Both the position numbers and the translations under genes were made by a program. 64,000 nt of DNA from Nonomuraea rubra (GTDB taxonomy: Bacteria; Actinomycetota; Actinomycetes; Streptosporangiales; Streptosporangiaceae). Location of the stretch: assembly GCF_014207985.1 (NCBI RefSeq), contig NZ_JACHMI010000001.1:12321001-12385000 (forward strand), given 5' to 3'. The notes below the pieces were generated by a model. The model had not been told where the DNA came from, searched no databases, and saw only the letters and a list, made by a program, of their open reading frames with translations. This document shows positions 9,030 through 17,908 of the stretch, in pieces. The stretch's first letter is position 1. The number at the start of each line of letters is the position of its first letter.

Positions 9030-11195
9030 TCAGTCCCGCAGCCCCGCGAAGCCGTCGCCCACGCAGGCGGCAAGCTGCAGGTACGCCTCCCTCGTCGGCT
9101 CCTGGAGCCGGTCAAGGTCGATCTCCGCGCCCTCCTCCAGATGCGGGTCGTACGGCACCCTGATCACCGCACGGCACCTGGCGGCGAAGTGGGCCTCCAG
9201 CTTCTTGATGTCCACCGCCGACTTCGACCGGGGCCTGACGCTGCACAGCACCACGGTCGCGTTCTTGACCAGGTCGGCGTAGTGGTGCGCCTCCAGCCAG
9301 TCGAGCGTCGCGGAGGCCGCCCTGGCGCCGTCCACCGACGGGGAGCTGACCAGCACGATCTGGTCGGCCAGCCCGAGCACGCCGCCCATGGCGGAGTGCA
9401 GCAGGCCGGTGCCGCAGTCGGTGATGCAGATCGAGTAGAAGTTCTCCAGCACCTGGGAGACGGCCTGGTAGTCGGAACCGCTGAACGCCTCGGAGACCGA
9501 CGGGTCGCGGTCGGAGGCCAGCACCTCCAGCCGGGATGGCGCCTGCGAGGTGAACGCCCTGATGTCGACGTACCGCTTGACCTGGTCCCGCTCGTTGAGC
9601 AGGTCGCGGACGGTGGCCGAGGTCTCCAGGACGAGCTTGTCGGACAGCGTGCCCCTGTCGGGGTTGGCGTCCACCGCGATGACGCGGTCGCCGCGCATCT
9701 GGGCCAGGGTGGCGCCGAGGCCGACCGTGGTCGTGGTCTTGCCCACGCCACCCTTCAGGCTGAGTACGGCCACGCGGTGGTGGCCGGCCGTGACCGGGGT
9801 GCGGGCCCTGGTGACGAGCTCGCGGCGGCGGCGCACCTCCGGCGACTCGCCCGGCTTGATCCAGCCGCCGGACGCCCGGTAGACCAGGCGGCGCCAGCCC
9901 TTGGAGGGGGCGTTACGCCGTCCGCGTAGCAGGGACTCCGGGTCGAGGCTCTCGGCGGTGGGGCGGCCGGTGATCGGCGGCCTGGGTGAGGCGGTGAACA
10001 CCGGGGTGGGGGCGGGGCGGCGGCGTGGGGGCGGCGGGATCTCGCGCTCGGCGGGGCGCCACTCGTGCTGCTCGGTCCACTGCGGCCGCTGGTCCTGCTG
10101 CTTGCGGTGCTCCGGCTGGTGCGCGCGCTCGGCAGGCTGATCGCCCCACCCGGAGCGGTCGGCGGGCTCGTCGCTCCAGCCGGGGCGATCCGCCGGGCGC
10201 TCGTTCCGGTCGGTCTGGTCCGAGCGCTGCTCGCTCCAGTGGGAACGGTCCTGCTGCTCCGACCACGTGAGGCGCTGCTCCTGGGCGCGGGCCTCGGGAT
10301 CGCTCCACTGCGGGAGGTCGCTGCGCGGCCGGGTCTGTGACGACTCGGCCCCTTGCGAGAAGTCGGCGCGCGGCAGCGTCCGCGACGGCTCCGCCTCGGC
10401 GGCCTGCTCCTCCCAGGACGGCCGCTCGTTCTCCTCCCAGGACGGCCGCTCGTTGCGCGGCTGGGTGTCGGCCCAGGCGCCCTTCTCGCCGACCGCGGGA
10501 AGCTCCTCCTCCGCGCGGGCGGCCTCCTCCACGTGGGCAGGCTCCTCCGCGCGCGAGGACTCCCCGGCGGGAGCGGCCTCCTCGGCGGCCGGTCGCGGCC
10601 AGTCAGGCGGCGTCACCCACGCCGTCTCCTCCCCCGAAGGCGGCCACGTCGTCTCCTCGGCCCGCTCGGGCTGAGGGGCGGCCTGCTCGGGCGAGGCATC
10701 GGCCGGAGTGCCGGTCTGAGTGTCACTCGGAGTGCCGGCCGGGGTTTCGGTCCGGTTCCCGAGCTGGTTTCCGGTCTGGCTCCCGGGCTGGGTTCCGGGC
10801 GGGGTGAACGACAGGGACGGGTAGGCGTCGGTGTCGTCGGGGCGCGGCAGCGGCTTCAGCGGCGCGTGGAAGGGATCGTCGGCGGGCGCCGCGGGCTCCA
10901 CCTTGACGGTGGCCTCCCCGAGCCACTCCCCGGCCTCGCTCTCCCGCTCGGGAACCTCCTCGGCCGCCTCGGCGCCGTACACGGAGTCCACGGCCGCGCG
11001 GAACAGCGGCGGCGTCGGGGTGTCGTGGTGCTGGGGCACCAGCGACCACGGGTCCTTGGGGTACGGCGAAGCGACCGGCTCGTCGGCGGGAGCGGCGGAG
11101 GCGCCGACAGGGACAGGCGACTCCTCCGTCTCCTTGATCGCGTCCAGCCAGGCCAGCTGTTCCTCGAGAGATTCCTCTCGATCGTGTCTTGCCAC
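9030..11195 (-). CDS. MinD/ParA-like P-loop ATPase with a long disordered N-terminal arm
   Basis: 721 aa from GTG (GAGGGGG seven bases upstream). Residues about 1-430 are low-complexity, rich in Glu, Pro, Arg and Trp, with repeated W-acidic motifs (SWEE twice, QWSD, TWSE, HWSE, GWSD, GWGD, QWTE). The C-terminal ~260 residues are a deviant-Walker ATPase: VLSLKGGVGKTTTTVGLGA (P-loop with signature Lys), AVDANPDRGTLSD, and ITDCGTGLLHSAM where the Walker B Asp lies. This plan resembles the MinD/EspI-like proteins beside ESX secretion loci, but no ESX genes are seen here. Polar or cell-envelope positioning is plausible; the role is unproven. A 24-bp exact duplication lies in the arm. Confidence 0.8.
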   Translation of the reverse strand: MARHDREESLEEQLAWLDAIKETEESPVPVGASAAPADEPVASPYPKDPWSLVPQHHDTPTPPLFRAAVDSVYGAEAAEEVPERESEAGEWLGEATVKVEPAAPADDPFHAPLKPLPRPDDTDAYPSLSFTPPGTQPGSQTGNQLGNRTETPAGTPSDTQTGTPADASPEQAAPQPERAEETTWPPSGEETAWVTPPDWPRPAAEEAAPAGESSRAEEPAHVEEAARAEEELPAVGEKGAWADTQPRNERPSWEENERPSWEEQAAEAEPSRTLPRADFSQGAESSQTRPRSDLPQWSDPEARAQEQRLTWSEQQDRSHWSEQRSDQTDRNERPADRPGWSDEPADRSGWGDQPAERAHQPEHRKQQDQRPQWTEQHEWRPAEREIPPPPRRRPAPTPVFTASPRPPITGRPTAESLDPESLLRGRRNAPSKGWRRLVYRASGGWIKPGESPEVRRRRELVTRARTPVTAGHHRVAVLSLKGGVGKTTTTVGLGATLAQMRGDRVIAVDANPDRGTLSDKLVLETSATVRDLLNERDQVKRYVDIRAFTSQAPSRLEVLASDRDPSVSEAFSGSDYQAVSQVLENFYSICITDCGTGLLHSAMGGVLGLADQIVLVSSPSVDGARAASATLDWLEAHHYADLVKNATVVLCSVRPRSKSAVDIKKLEAHFAARCRAVIRVPYDPHLEEGAEIDLDRLQEPTREAYLQLAACVGDGFAGLRD
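10407..10454. repeat. 24-bp exact tandem duplication inside the ParA-like gene
   Basis: Two identical 24-base copies (10407-10430 and 10431-10454) encode NERPSWEE twice on the minus strand. The unit is in frame, so it lengthens the disordered arm without breaking the gene. Confidence 0.9.
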
Positions 11196-11309
11196 CGTGT
11201 TCCCCCTCGGGTGGGTCTAAAGGGGCAGCAAATACCTTGCAGGTTAACGCCATGGGGTCCCGCGCAGCCCGGCAACCCACAACTTCTTTGCCCGGCTACC
11301 GTGGTTCGC

Positions 11310-12266
11310 ATGCGAGCCATTGAGATCGCCACACCGGGCGGACCAGAGGTGCTGGAGTGGCGCGAGGTGCCGGAGCCACGTGTCGAGCGCGGAGACGTGC
11401 TCGTCGACGTGACCGCCTCGGCGGTGAACCGAGCCGACGTCCTGCAACGGCAGGGATTCTACGACCCGCCTCCCGGCTCGCCGCCGTACCCGGGGCTGGA
11501 GGTCTCCGGGGTGGTGGCCGAGGTCGGGGCGGACGTGGAGCAGTTCAAGCCGGGGGACGAGGTGTGCGCGCTGCTCGGTGGCGGCGGTTACGCCGAGCGC
11601 GTAGCCGTACCGTGGCAGCAGGTCATGCCGGTGCCTGAGAAGGTGTCGCTGCGCGAGGCCGCCGGGCTGCCCGAGGCGGCGTGCACGGTCTGGTCCAACG
11701 TGTTCATGGTCGGCCGGCTGCGCAGGGGCGAGACGCTGCTGGTGCACGGCGGGGCCAGCGGCATCGGCACGTTCGCGGTGCAGCTCGCCAAGGCGCTCGG
11801 CTCGCACGTCGTCACCACCGTCGGCTCGGCGGACAAGGGCGAGCGCGTCAGGGAGCTCGGCGCGGACGAGGTCATCAACTACCGCGAGGAGGACTTCGCC
11901 GACAAGGTTCGCGCCGACGTCATCCTCGACATCATGGGCGCGAAGTACCTCGCGGGCAACGTCCGGGCGCTGCGCACCGGCGGGCGGCTGGTGATCATCG
12001 GGCTGCAGGGCGGGCGCAAGGGCGAGATCGACCTCGGCGCCATGCTGTCCAAGCGCCTGTCGGTGCACGCCACGACGCTGCGCGCCCGTCCCGTCGACGA
12101 CAAGGGCGTCATCGTACGGAGCGTGGTCGACAACGTATGGCCCCTGGTCGGAGCGGGTGCGGTCCGCCCCGTCGTGTACGCGGAGGTCCCCATGTCCGAG
12201 GCCGCGGAAGCTCACCGAATGTTGGATTCGGGGGAGCACGTCGGCAAGATCCTGCTAGTACGGTGA
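11310..12266 (+). CDS. NADPH:quinone oxidoreductase, zinc-independent MDR family
   Basis: 318 aa. An ATG start gives MRAIEIATPGGPEVLEWREV, typical of QOR/PIG3-like enzymes. Nucleotide-binding signature HGGASGIGTFAVQLAKALG at about 149-167; AGLPEAACTVWSN precedes it. The catalytic-zinc Cys/His set of alcohol dehydrogenases is absent, as in QORs. Known members reduce quinones or 2-alkenals with NADPH in the cytosol. It is divergent from the ParA-like gene and followed five bases later by bpa, so the two are likely co-transcribed. Confidence 0.9.
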   Translation: MRAIEIATPGGPEVLEWREVPEPRVERGDVLVDVTASAVNRADVLQRQGFYDPPPGSPPYPGLEVSGVVAEVGADVEQFKPGDEVCALLGGGGYAERVAVPWQQVMPVPEKVSLREAAGLPEAACTVWSNVFMVGRLRRGETLLVHGGASGIGTFAVQLAKALGSHVVTTVGSADKGERVRELGADEVINYREEDFADKVRADVILDIMGAKYLAGNVRALRTGGRLVIIGLQGGRKGEIDLGAMLSKRLSVHATTLRARPVDDKGVIVRSVVDNVWPLVGAGAVRPVVYAEVPMSEAAEAHRMLDSGEHVGKILLVR

Positions 12267-12271
12267 GTGTT

Positions 12272-12793
12272 ATGAATGCTGAGGACAACAACACCCCCCA
12301 CATCGTGGTGGTGGGCCCCGACTTCCAAGGTCAGGGCGATAACGGCGAAGATGATCGATCGGTCACCAACCTGGTCGAGCAGCCCGCCAAGGTGATGCGC
12401 ATCGGCAGCATGATCCGCCAGCTTCTCGAGGAGGTCCGCGCGGCCCCTCTCGACGAGGCCAGCCGCAAGCGGCTGAAGGAGATCCACGAGTCCTCCATCA
12501 AGGAGCTGGAGGACGGGCTGGCGCCGGAGCTGGTCGACGAGCTGGAGCGGCTCTCGCTCCCGTTCACCGACGACAACGGCACGCCGCCCAGCGAGGCGGA
12601 GCTGCGCATCGCGCACGCCCAGCTCGTGGGTTGGCTCGAAGGGTTGTTCCACGGCATCCAGACCACGCTGTTCGCGCAGCAGATGGCCGCTCGGGCCCAG
12701 CTCGAGCAGATGCGCAGGGCGCTGCCCGGCGTGCCTGGTGTGCCCGGTGACGAGGGCCAGCGCCCGCACGGCGGCACGGGGCCCTACCTGTAG
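12272..12793 (+). CDS. bpa: bacterial proteasome activator Bpa
   Basis: 173 aa, near-full match to the actinobacterial Bpa/PafE (DUF2587) plan: acidic disordered N-terminus, helical bundle (KVMRIGSMIRQLLEEVRAAPLDE...LFHGIQTTLFAQQMAARAQLEQMR) and a C-terminal tail ending GTGPYL. The last four residues are GPYL where the mycobacterial protein has GQYL, the motif that docks in the 20S proteasome and opens its gate without ATP. The Tyr-Leu end is kept, so function is expected. The last ten bases overlap the convergent HAD gene. GGTGAG lies just before the ATG. Confidence 0.92.
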   Translation: MNAEDNNTPHIVVVGPDFQGQGDNGEDDRSVTNLVEQPAKVMRIGSMIRQLLEEVRAAPLDEASRKRLKEIHESSIKELEDGLAPELVDELERLSLPFTDDNGTPPSEAELRIAHAQLVGWLEGLFHGIQTTLFAQQMAARAQLEQMRRALPGVPGVPGDEGQRPHGGTGPYL

Positions 12794-13581
12794 AGCTCCT
12801 CGATCACCCGCGCGACACCGTCGTCGTCGTTGGTCGCGGTCACGTGATCGACCGCAGCCAGCACGTCGGGGTGTGCGTTGGCGACCGCGTACGACGTACC
12901 TGCCCAGCTCAGCATGGGCAGGTCGTTCGGCATGTCACCGAAGGCGACCGTCTGCGTGTCCTTGATGCCGTGCTCGGCGGCGAACGCCGCCAGCGCGCTC
13001 GCCTTCGTCACGCCCTGGGCGCTCATCTCGATCAGGCCTCTCCGGCTGGAGTGGGTGGCCGTCACCAGGTGCCCCACCAGCTCGTGCACGATGGCCTGCA
13101 GCTCGTCCGCGCCCATGCCGGGGTGCAGGGCCAGCAGCTTGGCGCACGGCTTGGCGGTCACCGAGTCGATCTCCACCGCGCCGAGGCGGCGGTCCAGGCC
13201 ACCCAGCCGGAAATCGGACTCATGCGCAAAACCGGCTTCATACTCGACCGAAAATACGAGTTCGGACACGTTCGCTCTTAGCTGAGCGACGACTTCCTCG
13301 AGTACCTCCACGGTGATGAGGTGAGATTCCACTATCCGTTCGGTATGGAGATCGTAGATCAGGGCCCCGTTCGCGCAGATGGCCAGGCCACGGTGGCGCA
13401 CCGCGGCGGCCACCCCGCCCATCCACCGGGGCGGACGCCCCGTCACGAAGGCCAGCACAGCCCCGGATTCCTCGACCTTGCCGAAGGCGGCGACCGTGCG
13501 GGGAGACACGGTTCCGTCGGTACGCAGCGCGGTTCCGTCGAGGTCGGTGGCCACTAGACGCGGTGCGGGAAGACTCTGCAT
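12784..13581 (-). CDS. Cof-type HAD-IIB sugar-phosphatase-like hydrolase
   Basis: 265 aa. HAD motif I is LVATDLDGTAL (Asp nucleophile and general acid DLDGT, residues 13-17), motif II-like FVTGRPP at 45-51, the motif III Lys in the middle, and motif IV FGDMPNDLPML (GDxxND) at about 217. The C2B cap between motifs II and III places it in the Cof/YidA group of broad-range sugar or nucleotide phosphatases. The substrate is unknown. Convergent with bpa and overlapping it by ten bases. Confidence 0.9.
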   Translation of the reverse strand: MQSLPAPRLVATDLDGTALRTDGTVSPRTVAAFGKVEESGAVLAFVTGRPPRWMGGVAAAVRHRGLAICANGALIYDLHTERIVESHLITVEVLEEVVAQLRANVSELVFSVEYEAGFAHESDFRLGGLDRRLGAVEIDSVTAKPCAKLLALHPGMGADELQAIVHELVGHLVTATHSSRRGLIEMSAQGVTKASALAAFAAEHGIKDTQTVAFGDMPNDLPMLSWAGTSYAVANAHPDVLAAVDHVTATNDDDGVARVIEELYR

Positions 13582-13752
13582 AACAGGTTCCAGTTTGCCC
13601 GGTGATGCCGCCTGACAGAAATCTTCCTGAGGACGGGAACACCAACGCTCCAGAATGGTGTTAGATGTGATGGCGTTGTATTAGCTGATCCCGTAGTGAA
13701 AACCAGCATGACTTTGTCTGAGCCACCCCGGGTGCTTGCTGTACGACACACC

Positions 13753-13775
13753 GGGACCCACGAGGTGTGGGTCCC
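13753..13775 (+). promoter_or_regulatory. 9-bp hairpin in the cold-shock gene leader
   Basis: GGGACCCAC (13753-13761) and GTGGGTCCC (13767-13775) form a perfect 9-bp stem with a 5-base loop, 29 bases before the cspA-like ATG and 15 bases before its SD (GAGGGAGAG, 13791-13799). Leader structure is a known control point of cold-shock mRNAs; the role here is inferred. Confidence 0.6.
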
Positions 13776-13804
13776 ATAGATTCACATCCTGAGGGAGAGC
13801 TTTT

Positions 13805-14008
13805 ATGGCTCAGGGAACCGTCAAGTGGTTCAACGCCGAGAAGGGCTTCGGCTTCATCGCCCCGGACGGCGGTGCGCCGGACGTGTTCGTTCACTTCTCC
13901 GAGATCGTCGGCAACGGCTACCGCAGCCTTGAAGACGGCCAGCGGGTCGAGTTCGAGATCACGCAGGGCCAGAAGGGGCCGCAGGCCTCTCAGGTCCGGG
14001 CCCTCTAA
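13805..14008 (+). CDS. cold-shock domain protein (CspA family)
   Basis: 67 aa, the exact size of single-domain Csp proteins. RNP1 KGFGFIAP (residues 15-22) and RNP2 VFVHF (29-33) are intact, with the aromatic residues that stack on RNA bases. Acts as an RNA chaperone or anti-terminator in the cytosol. SD GAGGGAGAG is well spaced. It is a monocistronic gene with a hairpin leader and its own terminator 16 bases after the stop. Confidence 0.96.
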   Translation: MAQGTVKWFNAEKGFGFIAPDGGAPDVFVHFSEIVGNGYRSLEDGQRVEFEITQGQKGPQASQVRAL

Positions 14009-14024
14009 CCTGTAGCAGCGAGAT

Positions 14025-14060
14025 AGACCGGGGTTCGCTCCCAGCGGGCCTCGGTCTTTT
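14025..14060 (+). terminator. rho-independent terminator of the cold-shock gene
   Basis: AGACCGGGG (14025-14033) pairs with CCTCGGTCT (14049-14057), nine pairs with one G-U, followed by TTT to 14060. A classical terminator, unusual in keeping a T-run in this G+C-rich genome. Confidence 0.85.
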
Positions 14061-14217
14061 GCTGTCCGGGGGCCGGCCATAACGGTCACCCGGTATCCGG
14101 GCCGCGGGCGGGCCCGAAGGTGAGAAAGATCACGGATCCGGTGTCGGATCGGTCACGGCTGTGACTCGACTCACACAACCCTTGAACCGTCCGCCTCGCC
14201 ACGCCATCGACCTGAGT

Positions 14218-15600
14218 ATGAGGTACGCGTGGTTGTGTCACCCCGTGACCGTTGCCGGGGTACTCGTGCTTTTGGTCAACGACCACCTGCTCAAGCAGGC
14301 CTGGCCCGGCTTCGTCACGGGCAAGCTCAGCGACGTCGCCGGGCTCGTCGCGGCGCCCGCGCTGCTGGCGTTGCTCTTCTGGCGTCGGGCCGACCTGGTG
14401 GCCACGGTGCTCACCGGCGCCCTCTTCGCGGCCGTCAAAACCACGGAGACGGGCGCGGAGCTCGCTTCCCAGGCTTGGACCCTCGTGGCCGGCCCTTCGC
14501 GCGTCCTGGCCGATCCTACGGATCTGCTCGCGCTGCCCGCCCTTGCCCTGGCGTGGTGGGTACGCCGGCGCACCCTCCACCATCCCGCCTCGGCCCGGTG
14601 GCGGATCATCGTCACGATGCCCCTGGCCGTGCTCGCCGTCACCGCCACCGGCGCCGCGGCCCCGCCGCTCTCCGCCGAGGCCGTCGAGGTGGACGGGAGC
14701 AGGATCCACGTCCACACGAACCTCGGCAGCGGGATGACCTCCGCTGACGGCGGCCGCACGTGGACGGACACCACCGACGACGAGGACGCGAGGGGGCAGA
14801 GCGCCCAGTGCGTGCCCCACCAGGCCACCAGGTGCTACCAGGTGCTCAAGGACCGGCTGGGCGTCGAGCAGTCGGACGACAGCGGCAACACCTGGCGCAC
14901 CGTGTGGGCCCCGTCCGGTGACGAGTTGGAGCGCCTGACCAGGCAGCACGACGACGCGTCCGCACTGCGTTCCCTGTCGCTGGCCGTGCAGCCGCAGGAG
15001 GGCGGGCACATCGTCGTCGTGGCGAACGGCGTGGACGGCATCACGGTCCGCGACACCTCGGACACGTGGCGGCGCGTGGGGTGGCCGGGGGCCGAACCGG
15101 CGGAGGTCGACCTCGGCTCCGAGCGGAGCGTGGCGCTCTTCCTGGCGGCCTGCATGGTGTTCGGCGCGGCGGGGGCGGGGCTGCGGCAGTTCACCGTGCT
15201 CTACACGGGCTTCGCGATGGCCGCCTGCCTCGGCCTGCTGCTCCTGTTCAGCGCCGACTCCGTGTTCGGCTTGATGTCCTTCCTGGAACCGCCGTTCTCG
15301 CTCTTCGGCCTGCTCGCGGGCCTGTCCTGCGGAGTGGTGTGCCTCGTGCTGGCCATCGTGGGCCGGGCGCGCCCGCTCCCGGCGGCCGTCGGGGTGCTGG
15401 CCGCGCCGCTCGTCTACCTGGGCGCCTACCTGCCGTTCGAGGGGTGGTCGCGGGGCGCGCCAGGCTCGTACGGGGTCGCGGTGGCGGTCGCCGTACTGGC
15501 GACCGGGCTGGTGGTGCTGGCGAGCGCCGCCGTCATCAGGAACGACGCCCGCCGCGCGAGCAGCTACTTCGCCGGCTCCAGCACGTCGAGCCCCACGTAG
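14218..15600 (+). CDS. polytopic membrane protein with an Asp-box (BNR-like) extracytoplasmic loop
   Basis: 460 aa from ATG 14218; a GTG at 14161 would add 19 residues and neither start has a clear SD. About three or four membrane segments come first (the opening has [25 protein letters not shown]). Then an exposed region (about 155-300) carries two sialidase-type Asp-box motifs, SADGGRTW and SDDSGNTW, and at least four more membrane segments follow. Asp boxes shape beta-propellers, but two copies are too few for one. I do not recognise a named family. The 3' end overlaps convergent serS by 37 bp. Confidence 0.7.
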   Translation: MRYAWLCHPVTVAGVLVLLVNDHLLKQAWPGFVTGKLSDVAGLVAAPALLALLFWRRADLVATVLTGALFAAVKTTETGAELASQAWTLVAGPSRVLADPTDLLALPALALAWWVRRRTLHHPASARWRIIVTMPLAVLAVTATGAAAPPLSAEAVEVDGSRIHVHTNLGSGMTSADGGRTWTDTTDDEDARGQSAQCVPHQATRCYQVLKDRLGVEQSDDSGNTWRTVWAPSGDELERLTRQHDDASALRSLSLAVQPQEGGHIVVVANGVDGITVRDTSDTWRRVGWPGAEPAEVDLGSERSVALFLAACMVFGAAGAGLRQFTVLYTGFAMAACLGLLLLFSADSVFGLMSFLEPPFSLFGLLAGLSCGVVCLVLAIVGRARPLPAAVGVLAAPLVYLGAYLPFEGWSRGAPGSYGVAVAVAVLATGLVVLASAAVIRNDARRASSYFAGSSTSSPT

Positions 15601-16826
15601 GGACGCAACGCCTGGGGGACCACCACGGAGCCGTCGGCCTGCTGGTGGTTCTCCAGGATCGCCACGATCCAGCGGGTCGTGGCGAGCGTGCCGTTGAGCG
15701 TGGCCAGGTGCTGGGGCTTGCCGTCCTTGTCGCGGTAGCGGACGGCGAGCCTGCGGGCCTGGAACTCGGTGCAGTTGGACGTCGAGGTCAGCTCGCGGTA
15801 ACGGCCCTGGGTGGGGATCCACGCCTCGCAGTCGAACTTGCGGGCCGCCGACATGCCGAGGTCGCCCGCCGCCGTGTCGATGATCCGGTACGGCACCTCG
15901 ATCTTGGCCAGCATCTCCTTCTCCCAGGCCAGCAGCCGCTGGTGCTCCTCCTGGGCGTCCTCGGGGCGCACGTACGAGAACATCTCGACCTTGTCGAACT
16001 GGTGCACCCGGATGATGCCCCTGGTGTCCTTGCCGTACGAGCCCGCCTCGCGGCGGAAGCACGACGACCAGCCCGCGTAACGCAGCGGCAGCTCGTCGGC
16101 GTTGAGGATCTCCTGGGCGTGGTAGCCGGCCAGCGACACCTCGGAGGTGCCGACGAGGTAGAGGTCGTCCTCGGGGAGGCGGTAGATCTCCTTGTCGTGG
16201 GACACGTGGAAGCCGGTGCCCTGCATGGTCTCCGGCTTGACGAGCACCGGCGTGATCATCGGCGTGAACCCGGCCTCGATCGCCTGCTGCATGGCCATGT
16301 TGAGCAGGCCGAGCTGCAGCCGCGCGCCGACGCCCTTGAGGAAGAAGAAGCGCGAGCCCGAGACCTTGGCGCCCCGCTCCATGTCGATGGCGCCAAGGGC
16401 CTCGCCCAGCTCCAGGTGGTCCTTCGGCTCGAAGTCGAACGCGCGGGGCTCGCCGTACGTCTCGAGCACGACGTAGTCGTCCTCGCCGCCGTGCGGGGCC
16501 GCCTCCTCGACGATGTTCGGCACCGTCTGGAGCAGGTCGTCCAGCTCCGCGCCCAGCTTCTCGGCCTCGGACTCGGCGGTCTTGACCTGGCCCGCGAGGT
16601 CCTTGGCCCGCTGGAGCAGCGCGGCCTTCTCCTCGCCCTGCGCCTTGGAGACCGACTTGCCCATGCTCTTCTGCTCGGCGCGCAGAGACTCGAACGAGGT
16701 CAGCGCGGATCGGCGGCGCTCGTCGAGGTCGAGCAGCGTGTCGACGACCGAGTCGTCCTCACCGCGGGCACGCTGCGACGCCCGTAGCCGGTCGGGGTCC
16801 TCACGAAGGGTACGCAGGTCAATCAC
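15564..16826 (-). CDS. serS: seryl-tRNA synthetase
   Basis: 420 aa, standard length. The N-terminal coiled-coil arm that grips the tRNA-Ser long arm is seen as [20 protein letters not shown] and [19 protein letters not shown]. The class II catalytic core follows: motif 2 [17 protein letters not shown] and the C-terminal motif 3 region [19 protein letters not shown]. Charges tRNA-Ser (and tRNA-Sec where present) in the cytosol. It begins 95 bp after the pheA stop. That leader holds three CCGTACGG repeats but no recognisable T-box. Confidence 0.97.
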   Translation of the reverse strand: MIDLRTLREDPDRLRASQRARGEDDSVVDTLLDLDERRRSALTSFESLRAEQKSMGKSVSKAQGEEKAALLQRAKDLAGQVKTAESEAEKLGAELDDLLQTVPNIVEEAAPHGGEDDYVVLETYGEPRAFDFEPKDHLELGEALGAIDMERGAKVSGSRFFFLKGVGARLQLGLLNMAMQQAIEAGFTPMITPVLVKPETMQGTGFHVSHDKEIYRLPEDDLYLVGTSEVSLAGYHAQEILNADELPLRYAGWSSCFRREAGSYGKDTRGIIRVHQFDKVEMFSYVRPEDAQEEHQRLLAWEKEMLAKIEVPYRIIDTAAGDLGMSAARKFDCEAWIPTQGRYRELTSTSNCTEFQARRLAVRYRDKDGKPQHLATLNGTLATTRWIVAILENHQQADGSVVVPQALRPYVGLDVLEPAK

Positions 16827-16863
16827 AAGGAAAGGCTACCGGCGCGGAGAGGCGTCCCGCCCC

Positions 16864-16920
16864 TGCTTTCCGTACGGCCGGTCCTGTGCCTTCCGTACGG
16901 ACCCGTGCCTTCCCGTACGG
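16864..16920. repeat. three-copy CCGTACGG-containing repeat in the serS leader
   Basis: TGCTTTCCGTACGG (16864-16877), TGCCTTCCGTACGG (16887-16900) and TGCCTTCCCGTACGG (16906-16920) repeat every 20-23 bases between pheA and serS. Each core, CCGTACGG, is itself a palindrome. Function unknown. Confidence 0.75.
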
Positions 16921-16921
16921 C

Positions 16922-17842
16922 TCAGACCTGTCCCGACCGGATCCTCGCCAGCCAGTCGCCCGCCTCCGCGAACTCCGGGTCGGACGTGCCGCGCTTGATC
17001 TGCGGCACCATGCCGTCGGCCCGCGGATAACTCCCGAGGAAGCGCACCTCGCCGCAGATCCGGTGCAGCCCGGCGATGGCCTCGCCCACCCGGGCGTCGG
17101 CGACGTGCCCCTCGAAGTCGAAGTGGAAGAAGTAACGCCCGATCCCGTCACCGGTCGGCCGCGACTCGATGCGCGTCAGGTTGACCCCGCGTACGGAGAA
17201 CTCGGTCAGCATCTCCAGCAGCGCGCCCGGGTGGTCGTCGGCCAGGAAGACCACCAGCGTGGTGCGGTCGGAGCCGGTCGCCTCGGGCAGCGGCCCCGGG
17301 CGGCTCACCTTGACGAACCTGGTCACGGTGTCGGACCTGTCACCGATGTCGGTGACCAGCTCCACCAGCCCGTAGTGCTCACCGGCGATGCGCGCGGCGA
17401 TGGCGGCGTCGTACGGCGAGCCGGGCAGCGACACCTCCTGCGCGGCGGCGGCCGTCGAGGGGGCGGCCACCACGACGGCGTCGGGCAGCTCGCGCGAGAT
17501 GAAGGCGCGGCACTGGGTGATGGCGGCCGGATGCGTGTAGACCCGCTTGATGTGCGGGATCTCGGTGTCCGGCCTGGCCAGCAGCGAGAACTGCACCGGC
17601 AGCAGCAGCTCGGCGTTGATCAGCAACGGCTCGCCCCAGGCGAACTCGTCGAGCGTCGTGGTGATCGCACCCTCGATGGAGTTCTCCAGCGGCACCACAG
17701 CGCCGTCGGCGTCGCCGGAGCGTGCGGCGTTGAGCGCGGCGCTGACGGTCGCGCAGGGCAGCCGCTCGGCGGTGGGGTCGAGAAGCCGCAGGGCCTCTTC
17801 GGTGAAGGTCCCTTCCGGTCCGAGATAGGCGAGTCTGGGCAT
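16922..17842 (-). CDS. pheA: prephenate dehydratase with C-terminal ACT domain
   Basis: 306 aa, the monofunctional actinobacterial form with no chorismate mutase domain. The start MPRLAYLGPEGTFTEEAL and VVPLENSIEGAI are catalytic-domain signatures; SDTVTRFVKVSR carries the conserved TRF before the ACT domain. The ACT part (from about 195) has the ESRP motif (RIESRP) that binds phenylalanine for feedback. Converts prephenate to phenylpyruvate in phenylalanine synthesis. Convergence or co-transcription with serS: same strand, 95 bp upstream of it. Confidence 0.97.
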   Translation of the reverse strand: MPRLAYLGPEGTFTEEALRLLDPTAERLPCATVSAALNAARSGDADGAVVPLENSIEGAITTTLDEFAWGEPLLINAELLLPVQFSLLARPDTEIPHIKRVYTHPAAITQCRAFISRELPDAVVVAAPSTAAAAQEVSLPGSPYDAAIAARIAGEHYGLVELVTDIGDRSDTVTRFVKVSRPGPLPEATGSDRTTLVVFLADDHPGALLEMLTEFSVRGVNLTRIESRPTGDGIGRYFFHFDFEGHVADARVGEAIAGLHRICGEVRFLGSYPRADGMVPQIKRGTSDPEFAEAGDWLARIRSGQV

Positions 17843-17908
17843 GCTTACAGGCTATCCGCAGGTGGACAGCGCCCGCGGCCGTTTCACCCGGCGGCCGAAC
17901 CTGCCGGC

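Noticed and set aside
9030..11195. EspI-type ESX regulator
   Set aside because: The ATPase and disordered arm fit, but no EccCD, WXG100 or mycosin gene is in the window, so no ESX link is claimed.
16827..16921. T-box riboswitch before serS
   Set aside because: No T-box sequence, specifier loop or terminator; only short palindromic repeats.
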